NCBI GenBank assembly: GCA_046350675.1
Contig: JAXLZZ010000004.1
Span: 124,001 to 188,000, forward strand
DNA from: JAXLZZ01 sp046350675
GTDB taxonomy: Bacteria > Patescibacteriota > Saccharimonadia > Saccharimonadales > UBA4665
Length of the DNA: 64,000 nt
Reading direction: 5' to 3'
Made by a program: the position numbers and the translations under genes. Below are positions 53,618 through 61,383 of the stretch, one piece after another. Every line of letters starts with the position of its first letter. Position 1 is the stretch's first letter. The notes under the pieces were generated by a model. That model made no database searches and had not been told where the DNA came from. It worked only from the letters and a program-made list of their open reading frames with translations.

Positions 53618-53644
53618 TTCGCAGTTCGTTGTTCGTTGTTCGCA
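53617..53644 (+). repeat. Heptad tandem array, copy C
   Basis: Four tandem 7-base units of GTTCGCA or GTTCGTT begin on the last base of the topA stop codon. The reverse-complement motif (GCGAAC, ACGAAC) forms an array at 56760-56787. Confidence 0.85.
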
Positions 53645-53655
53645 GAATAGAAGAT

Positions 53656-53890
53656 ACCTCGCGTTCAGCGAGGTGCCATGGCGCTTAGTGGCAGTAGAGC
53701 GAAATCCTGGCGTGATTGTTGTGATAGCACAATATCTGTGGTGAGACATGTTTGAGGGAGCGATTAGCGAGCGAGTTGTTGAATCCATTGTGCTTTTCGA
53801 CAACAATCACCCAAGATGAGCGTCCTGCCAGGAGCTTTTGCATACTTTTGTCGATACAAAAGTATGAACTTGGTTCTTTGTTGAAAGAAC
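53656..53890. repeat. Stacked palindromes between topA and the sigma4/HARE gene
   Basis: There are four structures in a row. ACCTCGC/GCGAGGT is at 53656-53674. A compound cruciform spans 53706-53832 (CCTGGC/GCCAGG outside, an 11-bp GTGATTGTTGT helix at 53712-53722 with 53800-53810, and an 8-bp AGCACAAT helix inside). CATACTTTTGT/ACAAAAGTATG is at 53841-53866 and GTTCTTT/AAAGAAC at 53873-53890. No gene is supported in 53618-54097. The arrangement is MITE-like. Confidence 0.75.
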
Positions 53891-53898
53891 ATTGAAAC

Positions 53899-53950
53899 AG
53901 ATCTCTCGACTTCGCTCGAGATGACGGGAGGGGGTGGTCGAGATGACAGG
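53899..53950. repeat. REP-like motif and partial second copy
   Basis: A palindrome, AGATCTCTCGAC at its left and CTCGAGATGAC at its right (53899-53925), is followed by a second half copy (TCGAGATGACAGG, from 53938). It is related to the elements at 36052 and 46251. Confidence 0.75.
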
Positions 53951-54097
53951 GGAGTGAAAATAGTGCAGGGTGACAGGGGCGGTAAGGCATGTAATTTGCG
54001 CCTGTGTACAACTCCTGGTTTAGGTCTATTTTTACAACATAGAATACGCAAAAAGGTCATTTTTGTGCTAAAATAAGTAATATCTTTGGAGAGGGTA

Positions 54098-54126
54098 TTG
54101 ACTTTAGAAAATTATAGTTTTATAAT
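54098..54126 (+). promoter_or_regulatory. Promoter of the sigma4/HARE gene
   Basis: TTGACT (54098-54103), 17 bases, TATAAT (54121-54126). Start is expected near 54133, leaving a leader of about 35 nt with AGGGAAGAG as a possible ribosome site. Confidence 0.85.
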
Positions 54127-54167
54127 ACATATTAACGTTATTTAATAACAGGGAAGAGACACGCCAA

Positions 54168-55208
54168 ATGGCCCAGACTACGACCACAAAAGAACTCGCT
54201 ACGGAACAGATTGTCACCGAAGTTTTAGCTACTATTGATCGCGAACGTGAACGAGAGATCGTTGCTCGTCGTTTTGGTCTATTTGATCGTAAAGAAACCC
54301 TGGAACAGATTGGCGAAATGCTCGGTATTACTCGTGAACGTGTTCGTCAGCTCGAAAAAGCCGTAATGACCCGCCTGACTGCTAGCGCAGAGCAGGGGAG
54401 CGTACCTCATATCAAAGAGTTTGAAGCTAAAACTAGTGAGCTTTTGAGCGAAACTGGCGGCGTATCACGCGTTAGCAACCTTACTAAGAAACTTGGTGCT
54501 GAACCTACTCGCGAAGAGCAGGCAAGGGTATCTTTCCTCAGTCAACTCTGCCCTAAGATGGTTGTTATCAATGATGACGACAACTTCTATAACAGCGTAT
54601 CTATTAAGAGTACCTTCGACGACAAGAAGCTTAAGAGCACTGTTACAGAGCTCGTAGCAACGATCAAGCAGCTCGGCGAACCTAAAACTATCGCCCAGAT
54701 CGCTAAAGCAGCTAGCATCGAAGATGCAAAGCAGGCAGAAGCCCTCGCAAGCACTTCCAAGAAGCTCGCAACCCTCAATGGTCGCTGGGGCCTTATCAAA
54801 TGGCCAATGGTTAACCCTAAGAACATTCGTGATAAGATTTACGTCATTCTCAAAGAAAACGGCAAGCAAATGCACTTCAATGAGATCTCAGAAGCTATTA
54901 AAGACAGTGATTTCAAGCGTAAGGATGTTACCACTCAAGCCATTCACAACGAATTGATCAAAGACAAGCGCTTCGTACTTATCGGTCGCGGTATCTACGC
55001 CCTTAAGGAATGGGGTTACGAAAAAGGCACTGTTGCCGATGTTATCGAGAATGTTCTCCAGGAAGCTGGCGAGCCACTACATCGTGACGAAATCGTTAAG
55101 CGCGTACTTAAGAGCCGTTTCGTAAAAGAAACTACTATTCTCTTGAACCTCCAAGGCAAACCGCAGTTCAAGCGCGTCGCCAAAGCCACCTACGCCCTCG
55201 CCGAATAA
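54168..55208 (+). CDS. Sigma70 region-4-like HTH protein with HARE-HTH domains
   Basis: Residues about 15-75 match sigma region 4 (FDRKETLEQIGEMLGITRER, then VRQLEK), which binds -35 elements. Residues about 225-346 contain two HARE-HTH-like winged helices (IRDKIYVILKENGKQMHFNE and ADVIENVLQEAGEPLHRDEI), as in the RNA polymerase delta subunit. Sigma region 2 (-10 recognition) is missing, so it is not a complete sigma factor. A transcription factor that contacts RNA polymerase or promoters is likely. It has a near-consensus promoter and so should be abundant. Confidence 0.85.
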   Translation: MAQTTTTKELATEQIVTEVLATIDREREREIVARRFGLFDRKETLEQIGEMLGITRERVRQLEKAVMTRLTASAEQGSVPHIKEFEAKTSELLSETGGVSRVSNLTKKLGAEPTREEQARVSFLSQLCPKMVVINDDDNFYNSVSIKSTFDDKKLKSTVTELVATIKQLGEPKTIAQIAKAASIEDAKQAEALASTSKKLATLNGRWGLIKWPMVNPKNIRDKIYVILKENGKQMHFNEISEAIKDSDFKRKDVTTQAIHNELIKDKRFVLIGRGIYALKEWGYEKGTVADVIENVLQEAGEPLHRDEIVKRVLKSRFVKETTILLNLQGKPQFKRVAKATYALAE

Positions 55209-55234
55209 TATCTACCTATTAGAGAGCTTTTAAT

Positions 55235-56119
55235 ATGGATGTCGAGAATCAGCCTGAGGACACTGGCAGGTGGAATGTAGCCACGGCATGCGATACCAAC
55301 ATAGGGCAACTCTTTAAAAACGGCGATTTCCCTCAAGGAGCTATACTGAATGTTGATAACCGTGCGATAGAAACTACGCTTGAGCTGCTCAGTACTCCCG
55401 AGACGCCCGATAATGAGAATGTGCGCTTTATTGTGATGGGGCCTGGGTCCAAGTCTCAATGGAACCCCATGATAGGAGCATATGCTGGGGGAACTGCGCA
55501 AGAACTCCCAGACAAAAATGTTACAGAGGTGAAGGTCTACACGACACAGCCCAAAGATAGTGAATCTAAACCAACTCAGCCCATACGTGATTTAATCTCC
55601 AGAATCCGCTCTATTAGAAAGGATAGAAAGGTTTTTGAAGAACAGAACGAAACGGCTGTTTCTAATGACAACCGCAGTGAGTACTCACTTTCAGATGAAT
55701 CATATGTGCATTCAACCGCTGTACATGAGCTGCAGCATGCAGTCGATTTTACTGACGAAAGTATAATTGAGCGACATAAAGAACATCATGTCAGAGCAAT
55801 TAAGAGCTTATTCTCACGATTCGTAGTATGGGGCGCTGTTGGTGGTGGCGTAGGCTACAAGCTAAGCTCTGAGTTGATTAATGCACAAAGCTGGGATATT
55901 TGTATTGCGGGCTGGTGTGCCGTTACAGCAGGTGCCTTCATAGGCAACAGAGGCAAAAAAGGGGTCGCTAAAGAGCACTTCTATGCATACTTCAACTCTC
56001 CTCTGGAGGTAAGAGCTCAATACCAGCAAGAAAGAGCATCTGAATTCCCTAAGATGATATACCTCACTGAATCAAATTCAGCAGAAAATGTACAAAATAC
56101 GAACATGGGTGATATATAG
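55235..56119 (+). CDS. Unknown membrane protein with HExxH zinc-protease motif
   Basis: The 294-residue protein has a metal-binding motif in TAVHELQHAVDF (about residue 168), flanked by charged helices. Two hydrophobic segments follow (about 190-205 and 220-243), then a short tail containing EHFYAYFNSPLEVRAQYQ, where a third Glu ligand could lie. This pattern fits a membrane-associated zinc metallopeptidase. The substrate is unknown. The start is supported only weakly by upstream sequence. Confidence 0.65.
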   Translation: MDVENQPEDTGRWNVATACDTNIGQLFKNGDFPQGAILNVDNRAIETTLELLSTPETPDNENVRFIVMGPGSKSQWNPMIGAYAGGTAQELPDKNVTEVKVYTTQPKDSESKPTQPIRDLISRIRSIRKDRKVFEEQNETAVSNDNRSEYSLSDESYVHSTAVHELQHAVDFTDESIIERHKEHHVRAIKSLFSRFVVWGAVGGGVGYKLSSELINAQSWDICIAGWCAVTAGAFIGNRGKKGVAKEHFYAYFNSPLEVRAQYQQERASEFPKMIYLTESNSAENVQNTNMGDI

Positions 56120-56388
56120 CAAGCGGGCAATATGAAAGTGCTTGTAGGTTAACATAAGCTTTATGACTAATTCGATCAGCAGAGCAGGTAGAAACACAAA
56201 ACAAAATTAGAAACACAAATGCGCAGAGCAAAATCACAAAAATACCATGGGCAAAAGGCAGTGGAGAACACGGCACCGAGCTATAGATCCAATGTCGCAC
56301 AATGTATATTTTGCGACACATATATTAGTTTTATAGGTGACAACTGATACCTCTTCTGTAGGGGACATGTTTCACTCATAGTGAAACT

Positions 56389-56416
56389 ATTTACCATTTT
56401 CCATTATTCATTTACC
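56389..56416 (+). repeat. Heptad tandem array, copy E
   Basis: Four tandem 7-base units: ATTTACC, ATTTTCC, ATTATTC and ATTTACC. They lie in a gene-free stretch (56120-56793) that otherwise holds only repeats and promoter-like sites. Confidence 0.75.
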
Positions 56417-56500
56417 TGCACAGACTCTGTACCTGCCAACAGCTACCAGCTATCTTCTACTAGCCAGAACAGCGTAGTGTTTGAATGTGATCCAGGACAC

Positions 56501-56621
56501 TATTTGACTTTTCCACACATGTGTCGTGAAATACACGCTTTTCAGCAACAATCACGATATTTTTACATTCCCCTGCCTTTTCGTGAAAACTAGTAATTAT
56601 TTGACTTTTCACACATTGTGT
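56501..56621 (+). repeat. Two direct repeats with -35-like and palindromic half
   Basis: Near-identical 24-base units at 56501-56524 and 56598-56621 each have TATTTGACTTTTC followed by the palindrome ACACATGTGT or ACACATTGTGT. TTTTCCACA in the first also matches a DnaA-box pattern. Each TTGACT could be a -35 element overlapped by an operator. A seven-codon ORF with AGGA before it starts at 56659; no real gene follows. Confidence 0.6.
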
Positions 56622-56712
56622 ATGTTTATATAGTTTTTTGATAATCAGGAATATAGACATGGCTGAACAAAATACGAACTAACGGGGTAGCGGAGTGGGG
56701 GCATTGGTTAGA

Positions 56713-56791
56713 AATTCGTCGTTCGGAAGTTCGTGTCAACCAGGCTCGAATACTACATCTACGAACTGCGAACCTCGAACAACGAACTAAC
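56713..56791. repeat. Heptad-periodic inverted repeat, copy D
   Basis: The left arm (about 56713-56735) contains TTCG at about 7-base steps. The right arm (56760-56787) has four units: TACGAAC, TGCGAAC, CTCGAAC and AACGAAC. It ends 3 bases before the ftsQ stop codon. Confidence 0.75.
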
Positions 56792-56793
56792 AG

Positions 56794-57729
56794 CTACTGA
56801 TAATATGCCCTACCCTCTACTCGTACATCAATATACTTGGCAGCAGGTGTGTTTTTTCGCTCCAACATAGCTTTGGTGGCTAGGAAGGTACCGGCCTGCT
56901 GCCGGGCGTCAGGTGGCGTCTGTAGGTTAAACTTGACGATATAGGGCTGCCCAGCAATCTTTGCATCTAGCTCGCTAGTGCCCGCCGGCAGAGTAAACGA
57001 CTCAACTTTTACTTGTTTATTGGCTAGCTGACCTACGACAGTCTCTATAAATTTGATATTACCAGTGGTGAGCACCTGTTCACCGAGCTTAATTTCCAGG
57101 CCGCTTTGATCATTTACTTGAGGTAAAGTGTCGCGAACTGAAGATGCGAGCTTGCCACTAGGGATGAGTGCCCGACCGCTGGCATCAAGCACATATGATC
57201 CACCGCTGGCATTCAATATAACTGAAGGCTTGGCGGCTTGAATATGTATGACTGGACGGTGTGCTAACAGAGGCAGCGTAACACTCGCATTTGATAGCTC
57301 TGGAAACTGCCTAACCAACTCCTGGCTAATCTTATCGGTATTTATAGTGACTTTATTCTGATTAAAGAAAGAGCTGGCCAACAGTTTTTGAGCTGCCGCC
57401 TGGTAAGTGGATTCGGGGCTCAGAAACGCAGTAGAGTTGTTGTTGTCAACTGCTACAATTTCGGCATCAGTCGAAAGCGTAAGACTGCTAGTAATTGATG
57501 CCGTGAGTGCAAGCAATAGCACGAGCAGCCCTATACGCCGCAACCAATAATTAGCGGGGCTCACCGGCTTTGGTTGATTTTTGGCACGCTGCTCTTCGCG
57601 AGCAGCCATTACATCTGTGTCTTGCCGTGTTGAACCATAGGAGAAAGCCGAGGAACGCTTGGGTTGATCGGTAGTTCGCTGTCGTTGACGACCCTCTGGC
57701 TTTTTATCTTTCTTTTTTAACAGTGCCAT
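56794..57729 (-). CDS. ftsQ: FtsQ/DivIB-like cell division protein
   Basis: The 311-residue protein has a basic cytoplasmic N-terminus (about 60 residues), one membrane helix (about 64-88) and an exterior part that starts with a POTRA-like region (about 105-175). The fold and its place after murG support FtsQ/DivIB, the connector of FtsL, FtsB and FtsI in the divisome; sequence identity is low. Last gene of the cluster seen here; ftsZ and ftsA would be expected further on but are not in the window. Confidence 0.75.
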   Translation of the reverse strand: MALLKKKDKKPEGRQRQRTTDQPKRSSAFSYGSTRQDTDVMAAREEQRAKNQPKPVSPANYWLRRIGLLVLLLALTASITSSLTLSTDAEIVAVDNNNSTAFLSPESTYQAAAQKLLASSFFNQNKVTINTDKISQELVRQFPELSNASVTLPLLAHRPVIHIQAAKPSVILNASGGSYVLDASGRALIPSGKLASSVRDTLPQVNDQSGLEIKLGEQVLTTGNIKFIETVVGQLANKQVKVESFTLPAGTSELDAKIAGQPYIVKFNLQTPPDARQQAGTFLATKAMLERKNTPAAKYIDVRVEGRAYYQ

Positions 57730-58908
57730 CTATTTTTGTGCTCGTTTCGCTTGATCAAATAGTAGTTGCGCCAACTCTGCGGCCGCATGTGGCTTGGCGA
57801 ATGTAGCGAATTTATTGCCCAGTTGCTCCCGTCTGACTCTGTCCGAAAGCAGCTCACTCACCTGATTCGCAAGGCGATTTGGATCAGCAGCCAGCTCTGT
57901 TTCGTCAATCACAACTGCAGCGCCTTGTTCTTCTAGGTAGTCGGCATTCTTTAGCTGATGGCCACCAGCCAAAAACGGACTTGGCACCACGATACAGGCC
58001 TTGCCTTGTAGCGCAAACTCAGCCAGGTTAGTAGCGCCAGCGCGAGTTATCACAATGTCCGCAGCACCGCTATATCGAAACACATCGTCAATATAGCTTT
58101 TGGTGTGCACTCTGCCCTGCTCAGAGGTAGATAGGCTTTTGTAGCGCGCTGACATGTCCTCTTCATTGGCTCGGCCAACTGCGTGAATCACATGCAACTC
58201 TTGGAACTCACCAAGTAAGTGCGGGACAGCATCTGCTACTGCTGCATTAATACGCTGTGACCCCAGGCCGCCCCCAATTACAAACAGCAGCTTAGCGGTA
58301 GCTGGAATACCAAGTTGCTCCCGGTATTCTTGCTGAAGCTTCTCTGTTACCGGCACGAAATCGGCGCGCAGTGGAATGCCTGTAGACACGGTCTTTTCGA
58401 CCGGGTAGTCGTATACATCAACTGGCAGTGCAACAGCATGGAGCGCAGCTTTTTTAGCAATTATACGGTTAGCGAGGCCTGGTATTGCATCTGAATCATG
58501 GGTGACATATGGAATACCAAGGCGCCCAGCAGCCAGGCCAACAGGAACGCCCACAAACCCACCTTTGATAAAAATTACCGAAGGTTGCAGTTTTTTGAGC
58601 AACTTCCTGCTTTGCAACATTCCAACAGCTAGATAAAACACATCCCGTATATTAAGTAGCATGGTTGGCACATCAAGAATTTGCTTCCAACCTTCTCCAT
58701 GGTATCGGCGTAACTTGCCAGCGCGTACGGAGTAAACTTCATCGATATTGGTGTCTTTTTTTGGGATATCAGCCAGTTTATCGCCGGTGTGACCAATATA
58801 TATCACTTTCGTATCAGGTTTTTGCTGCTTCAGTTCCGCTGCAACTGCAAGTAATGGCGTAATATGGCCACCTGAGCCCCCTCCAGTAAGTACAACAATA
58901 TCTGCCAT
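57730..58908 (-). CDS. murG: UDP-GlcNAc:undecaprenyl-pyrophosphoryl-MurNAc-pentapeptide transferase MurG
   Basis: The 392-residue GT-B glycosyltransferase has the N-terminal GGGSGGHITPLLAVA loop and the C-terminal donor site ITRAGATNLAEFA, followed by PSPFLAGGHQ. It makes lipid II. It overlaps ftsW by one base and abuts ftsQ. Confidence 0.96.
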   Translation of the reverse strand: MADIVVLTGGGSGGHITPLLAVAAELKQQKPDTKVIYIGHTGDKLADIPKKDTNIDEVYSVRAGKLRRYHGEGWKQILDVPTMLLNIRDVFYLAVGMLQSRKLLKKLQPSVIFIKGGFVGVPVGLAAGRLGIPYVTHDSDAIPGLANRIIAKKAALHAVALPVDVYDYPVEKTVSTGIPLRADFVPVTEKLQQEYREQLGIPATAKLLFVIGGGLGSQRINAAVADAVPHLLGEFQELHVIHAVGRANEEDMSARYKSLSTSEQGRVHTKSYIDDVFRYSGAADIVITRAGATNLAEFALQGKACIVVPSPFLAGGHQLKNADYLEEQGAAVVIDETELAADPNRLANQVSELLSDRVRREQLGNKFATFAKPHAAAELAQLLFDQAKRAQK

Positions 58909-60164
58909 TAGTATCCAGGCCTCCGAGCGCTTGTGTTACGAGGTTTACGAGCATCTACTGCCTCACGCCCTGGGGTATTACTCCCACGAGGCGTACTAAA
59001 CGTCGTGTACTGGGATGCTTGGAACGCTAATCCTACTGCCGCTGCGGCAAAGACCACGCTAGTGCCACCGTAACTAATAAATGGCAGTGTGATCCCTTTT
59101 AGGGGTAAAAGGCCGATCATCGCCCCAATATTGATCAACGCTTGGATGCTCAACCAAGCCAACACCCCAACCACTAACAATCGGGCAAAGTCATCTGGTA
59201 ACCGTTCGGCAATTGATTTTAGGCGCGCAAAGAATGCCACAAACACACCCAGCAAAACCATGCTGCCAATAAAGCCGAACTTCTCGGCATAAATAGCGAA
59301 TATCGAGTCATTTGCTGCCTCAGGCAAATACCCGTAGGCTTGCACGCTACTCCCTAGACCCAGGCCGATTGCTCCGCCTGACCCAACAGCAATTAGCGCC
59401 TGGCAAGCCTGATAGCCGCTTGTCTGACAGTTAGCTTCCGGGTTGAGATAACTTTGCAAGCGCTCACGGCGATACGGTGTGGATGAAACAGCTAAAATTA
59501 GGCCGATCATAATAATGCCACTAATCAACGCAATACGGCCAAGCGGCAAGCCAGCGACAAACGCCATCGTCGCCATCATGGCTATCAAAACACCGGCTGA
59601 GCCGAGATCGCTCTGCACCACCACAATCAAGACGCCAATAATACCGAGCGCAATGAGTAGCGGCTTGAGCGTCAACTGAGTGCTCGATATGACACCTTGC
59701 CGTACTCGATCAGACAAGAACGCTGCTAGCCAAATCAACACCGCAAATTTCACGAGCTCCACAGACTGAAAAGAAAAACTACCCAAACGTACCCATCTAT
59801 GCGCGGGATAAGACGGATTCACCGGTAATAACAGTGCGATTATAGTTGCGATGACCGCAATAATCAGTAGTGGCTTATAGGCTTGTTTCCACCAACTTAA
59901 TGGAACTTTAGCAGTAACAATAAATGCAATAATACTGAGTCCAATGGCAAGTAACTGCTTGCTGATATAGTATCCACCCCCGACATGGTTGGCAGCGCTC
60001 AGCGCTGGGCTAATTGCGTATACTACAATCAGACCGATAGCCAATAAAGCAGCACATAAAATTAATAACCAGTAATCAGGTTTATGCTTGCGCCCAAGAG
60101 TAAGGTCAGCTGATGCTACTTTTTGTCGTCCGCGAGTCGGAAGCTGACGTTGCTGCGGATACAT
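58908..60164 (-). CDS. ftsW: FtsW/RodA-family lipid II polymerase (SEDS)
   Basis: The 418-residue SEDS protein has about 10 membrane helices and conserved segments RWVRLGSFSFQSVELVK, QSDLGSAGV and LPFISYGGTS. FtsW is preferred to RodA because of its place between mraY and murG. It polymerises septal glycan with the PBP encoded at 61384. Confidence 0.93.
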   Translation of the reverse strand: MYPQQRQLPTRGRQKVASADLTLGRKHKPDYWLLILCAALLAIGLIVVYAISPALSAANHVGGGYYISKQLLAIGLSIIAFIVTAKVPLSWWKQAYKPLLIIAVIATIIALLLPVNPSYPAHRWVRLGSFSFQSVELVKFAVLIWLAAFLSDRVRQGVISSTQLTLKPLLIALGIIGVLIVVVQSDLGSAGVLIAMMATMAFVAGLPLGRIALISGIIMIGLILAVSSTPYRRERLQSYLNPEANCQTSGYQACQALIAVGSGGAIGLGLGSSVQAYGYLPEAANDSIFAIYAEKFGFIGSMVLLGVFVAFFARLKSIAERLPDDFARLLVVGVLAWLSIQALINIGAMIGLLPLKGITLPFISYGGTSVVFAAAAVGLAFQASQYTTFSTPRGSNTPGREAVDARKPRNTSARRPGY

Positions 60165-60165
60165 A

Positions 60166-61206
60166 TCACACCTGTCCGGCAGTCAAGAACACAATCAGGC
60201 CCAACACAGCACTCACCTGTCCTAAAATCCAAAAACGCATCGTAACTTTAGTCTCTGGCCAACCAATTGCCTCAAAATGATGGTGAATTGGTGAAGACAA
60301 AAAGACCTTTTTGCCGTGGCGCAACTTGCGAGAAGTACGATTAATAATAACTGAGCCGGTTTCCATTACGTAGACTGCGCCAATTATTGGCAAGATGTAT
60401 ACCGTATTGGTTTGGAGCGCAATGATGCCGAGTGCTGTACCCAACGCAAATGAGCCTACATCGCCCATTAAGAATCGTGCCGGGTAAATATTGAACCAGG
60501 TGTAGCTTAACAGAGCGCCGATGACAGTAACGCAGAAGCCGGCCAGGGCGAATTTATGCTGTACTGCTGCTATGATTGCGTAAGCCATAAATGATGAGGT
60601 CAGAAGCCCCCCTGCCAAACCATCAAGCCCGTCACTGATGTTTACAGCATTGGCGGTTGCTACTACCACCAACCAAAATAGTGCAACAACACCGATGCCA
60701 ATGAACCATTCACCAAAGCCGGGGATATACATCGAGTCCACACCAAGCTTGCTATAAAACCACCAGCCGCCAGCTAGTGCCAACACGCTATATAAGCCAA
60801 ATTTAAGACGCGCGCTCATGCCGGCAACACCCTTACCGGAGCTTTTGATATTTAAAATATCATCAAATAGACCAATCAGGCCGGCAGCAACCAAACCCGC
60901 GAGTGGCAACCACGTTTGACCCCTGTCAAGATTCCCTGTAAGCGTGACGATCGCGATCGCCGCAACAAATATGAGGCCCGCCATAGTAGGAATGTTCCGT
61001 TTATGCTTGGCAGCATGCAACTTTTGGTACACCGTCGCTTTCCCACCCGACCAGGCATCAGTACGCTGCCGTTTCCACCACTCTCTTTTGTACGCCACAG
61101 TGGTATATATCGGCGTGAGCAACATTGCAAACGCAAAGCCCAAAAACCCAAGCAGCAGAATACGAATCAGACTGTCCGGGTCAATGGCTATATTGAGTGT
61201 TTCCAT
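60166..61206 (-). CDS. mraY: Phospho-MurNAc-pentapeptide transferase MraY
   Basis: The 346-residue polytopic enzyme has the catalytic aspartates in GLFDDILNIK and NISDGLDGLAGG, and the C-terminal PIHHHFE motif. It makes lipid I. A 177-base gap to ftsI upstream holds the structured element at 61263-61381. Confidence 0.96.
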   Translation of the reverse strand: METLNIAIDPDSLIRILLLGFLGFAFAMLLTPIYTTVAYKREWWKRQRTDAWSGGKATVYQKLHAAKHKRNIPTMAGLIFVAAIAIVTLTGNLDRGQTWLPLAGLVAAGLIGLFDDILNIKSSGKGVAGMSARLKFGLYSVLALAGGWWFYSKLGVDSMYIPGFGEWFIGIGVVALFWLVVVATANAVNISDGLDGLAGGLLTSSFMAYAIIAAVQHKFALAGFCVTVIGALLSYTWFNIYPARFLMGDVGSFALGTALGIIALQTNTVYILPIIGAVYVMETGSVIINRTSRKLRHGKKVFLSSPIHHHFEAIGWPETKVTMRFWILGQVSAVLGLIVFLTAGQV

Positions 61207-61262
61207 AGTTATATATTTTCGTCAGTTCTTGGTTAAATTATAGCATTTCTCGCCGATTTCCA

Positions 61263-61381
61263 GGAATTACACACATGTATGCAGTTTGGTTCAAAAGCGA
61301 GCACTGCAAGGGAGTCATACTCAAGGTATGGCGAGTGCGGAGCGCAGGTTTTGGGCCAAATTGCGTCAAGTGTGTAGTTCC
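61263..61381 (+). other. Structured repeat element in the division cluster, copy 1
   Basis: This long hairpin has four helices: GGAATTACACAC (61263-61274) with 61370-61381; TTTGGTTCAAAA (61285-61296) with 61349-61360; GCACT with AGTGC; and GTCATAC (61314-61320) with 61326-61332. It is about 75% identical to copy 2 (63644-63766). G-U pairs occur when it is read on the plus strand, antisense to the division genes. It starts 3 bases after the ftsI stop codon. Confidence 0.75.
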
Positions 61382-61383
61382 TC

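Noticed and set aside
53381..54060. Minus-strand frames of 98-141 codons between topA and the sigma4/HARE gene
   Set aside because: They run through inverted repeats and the topA 3' end and have no start signals.
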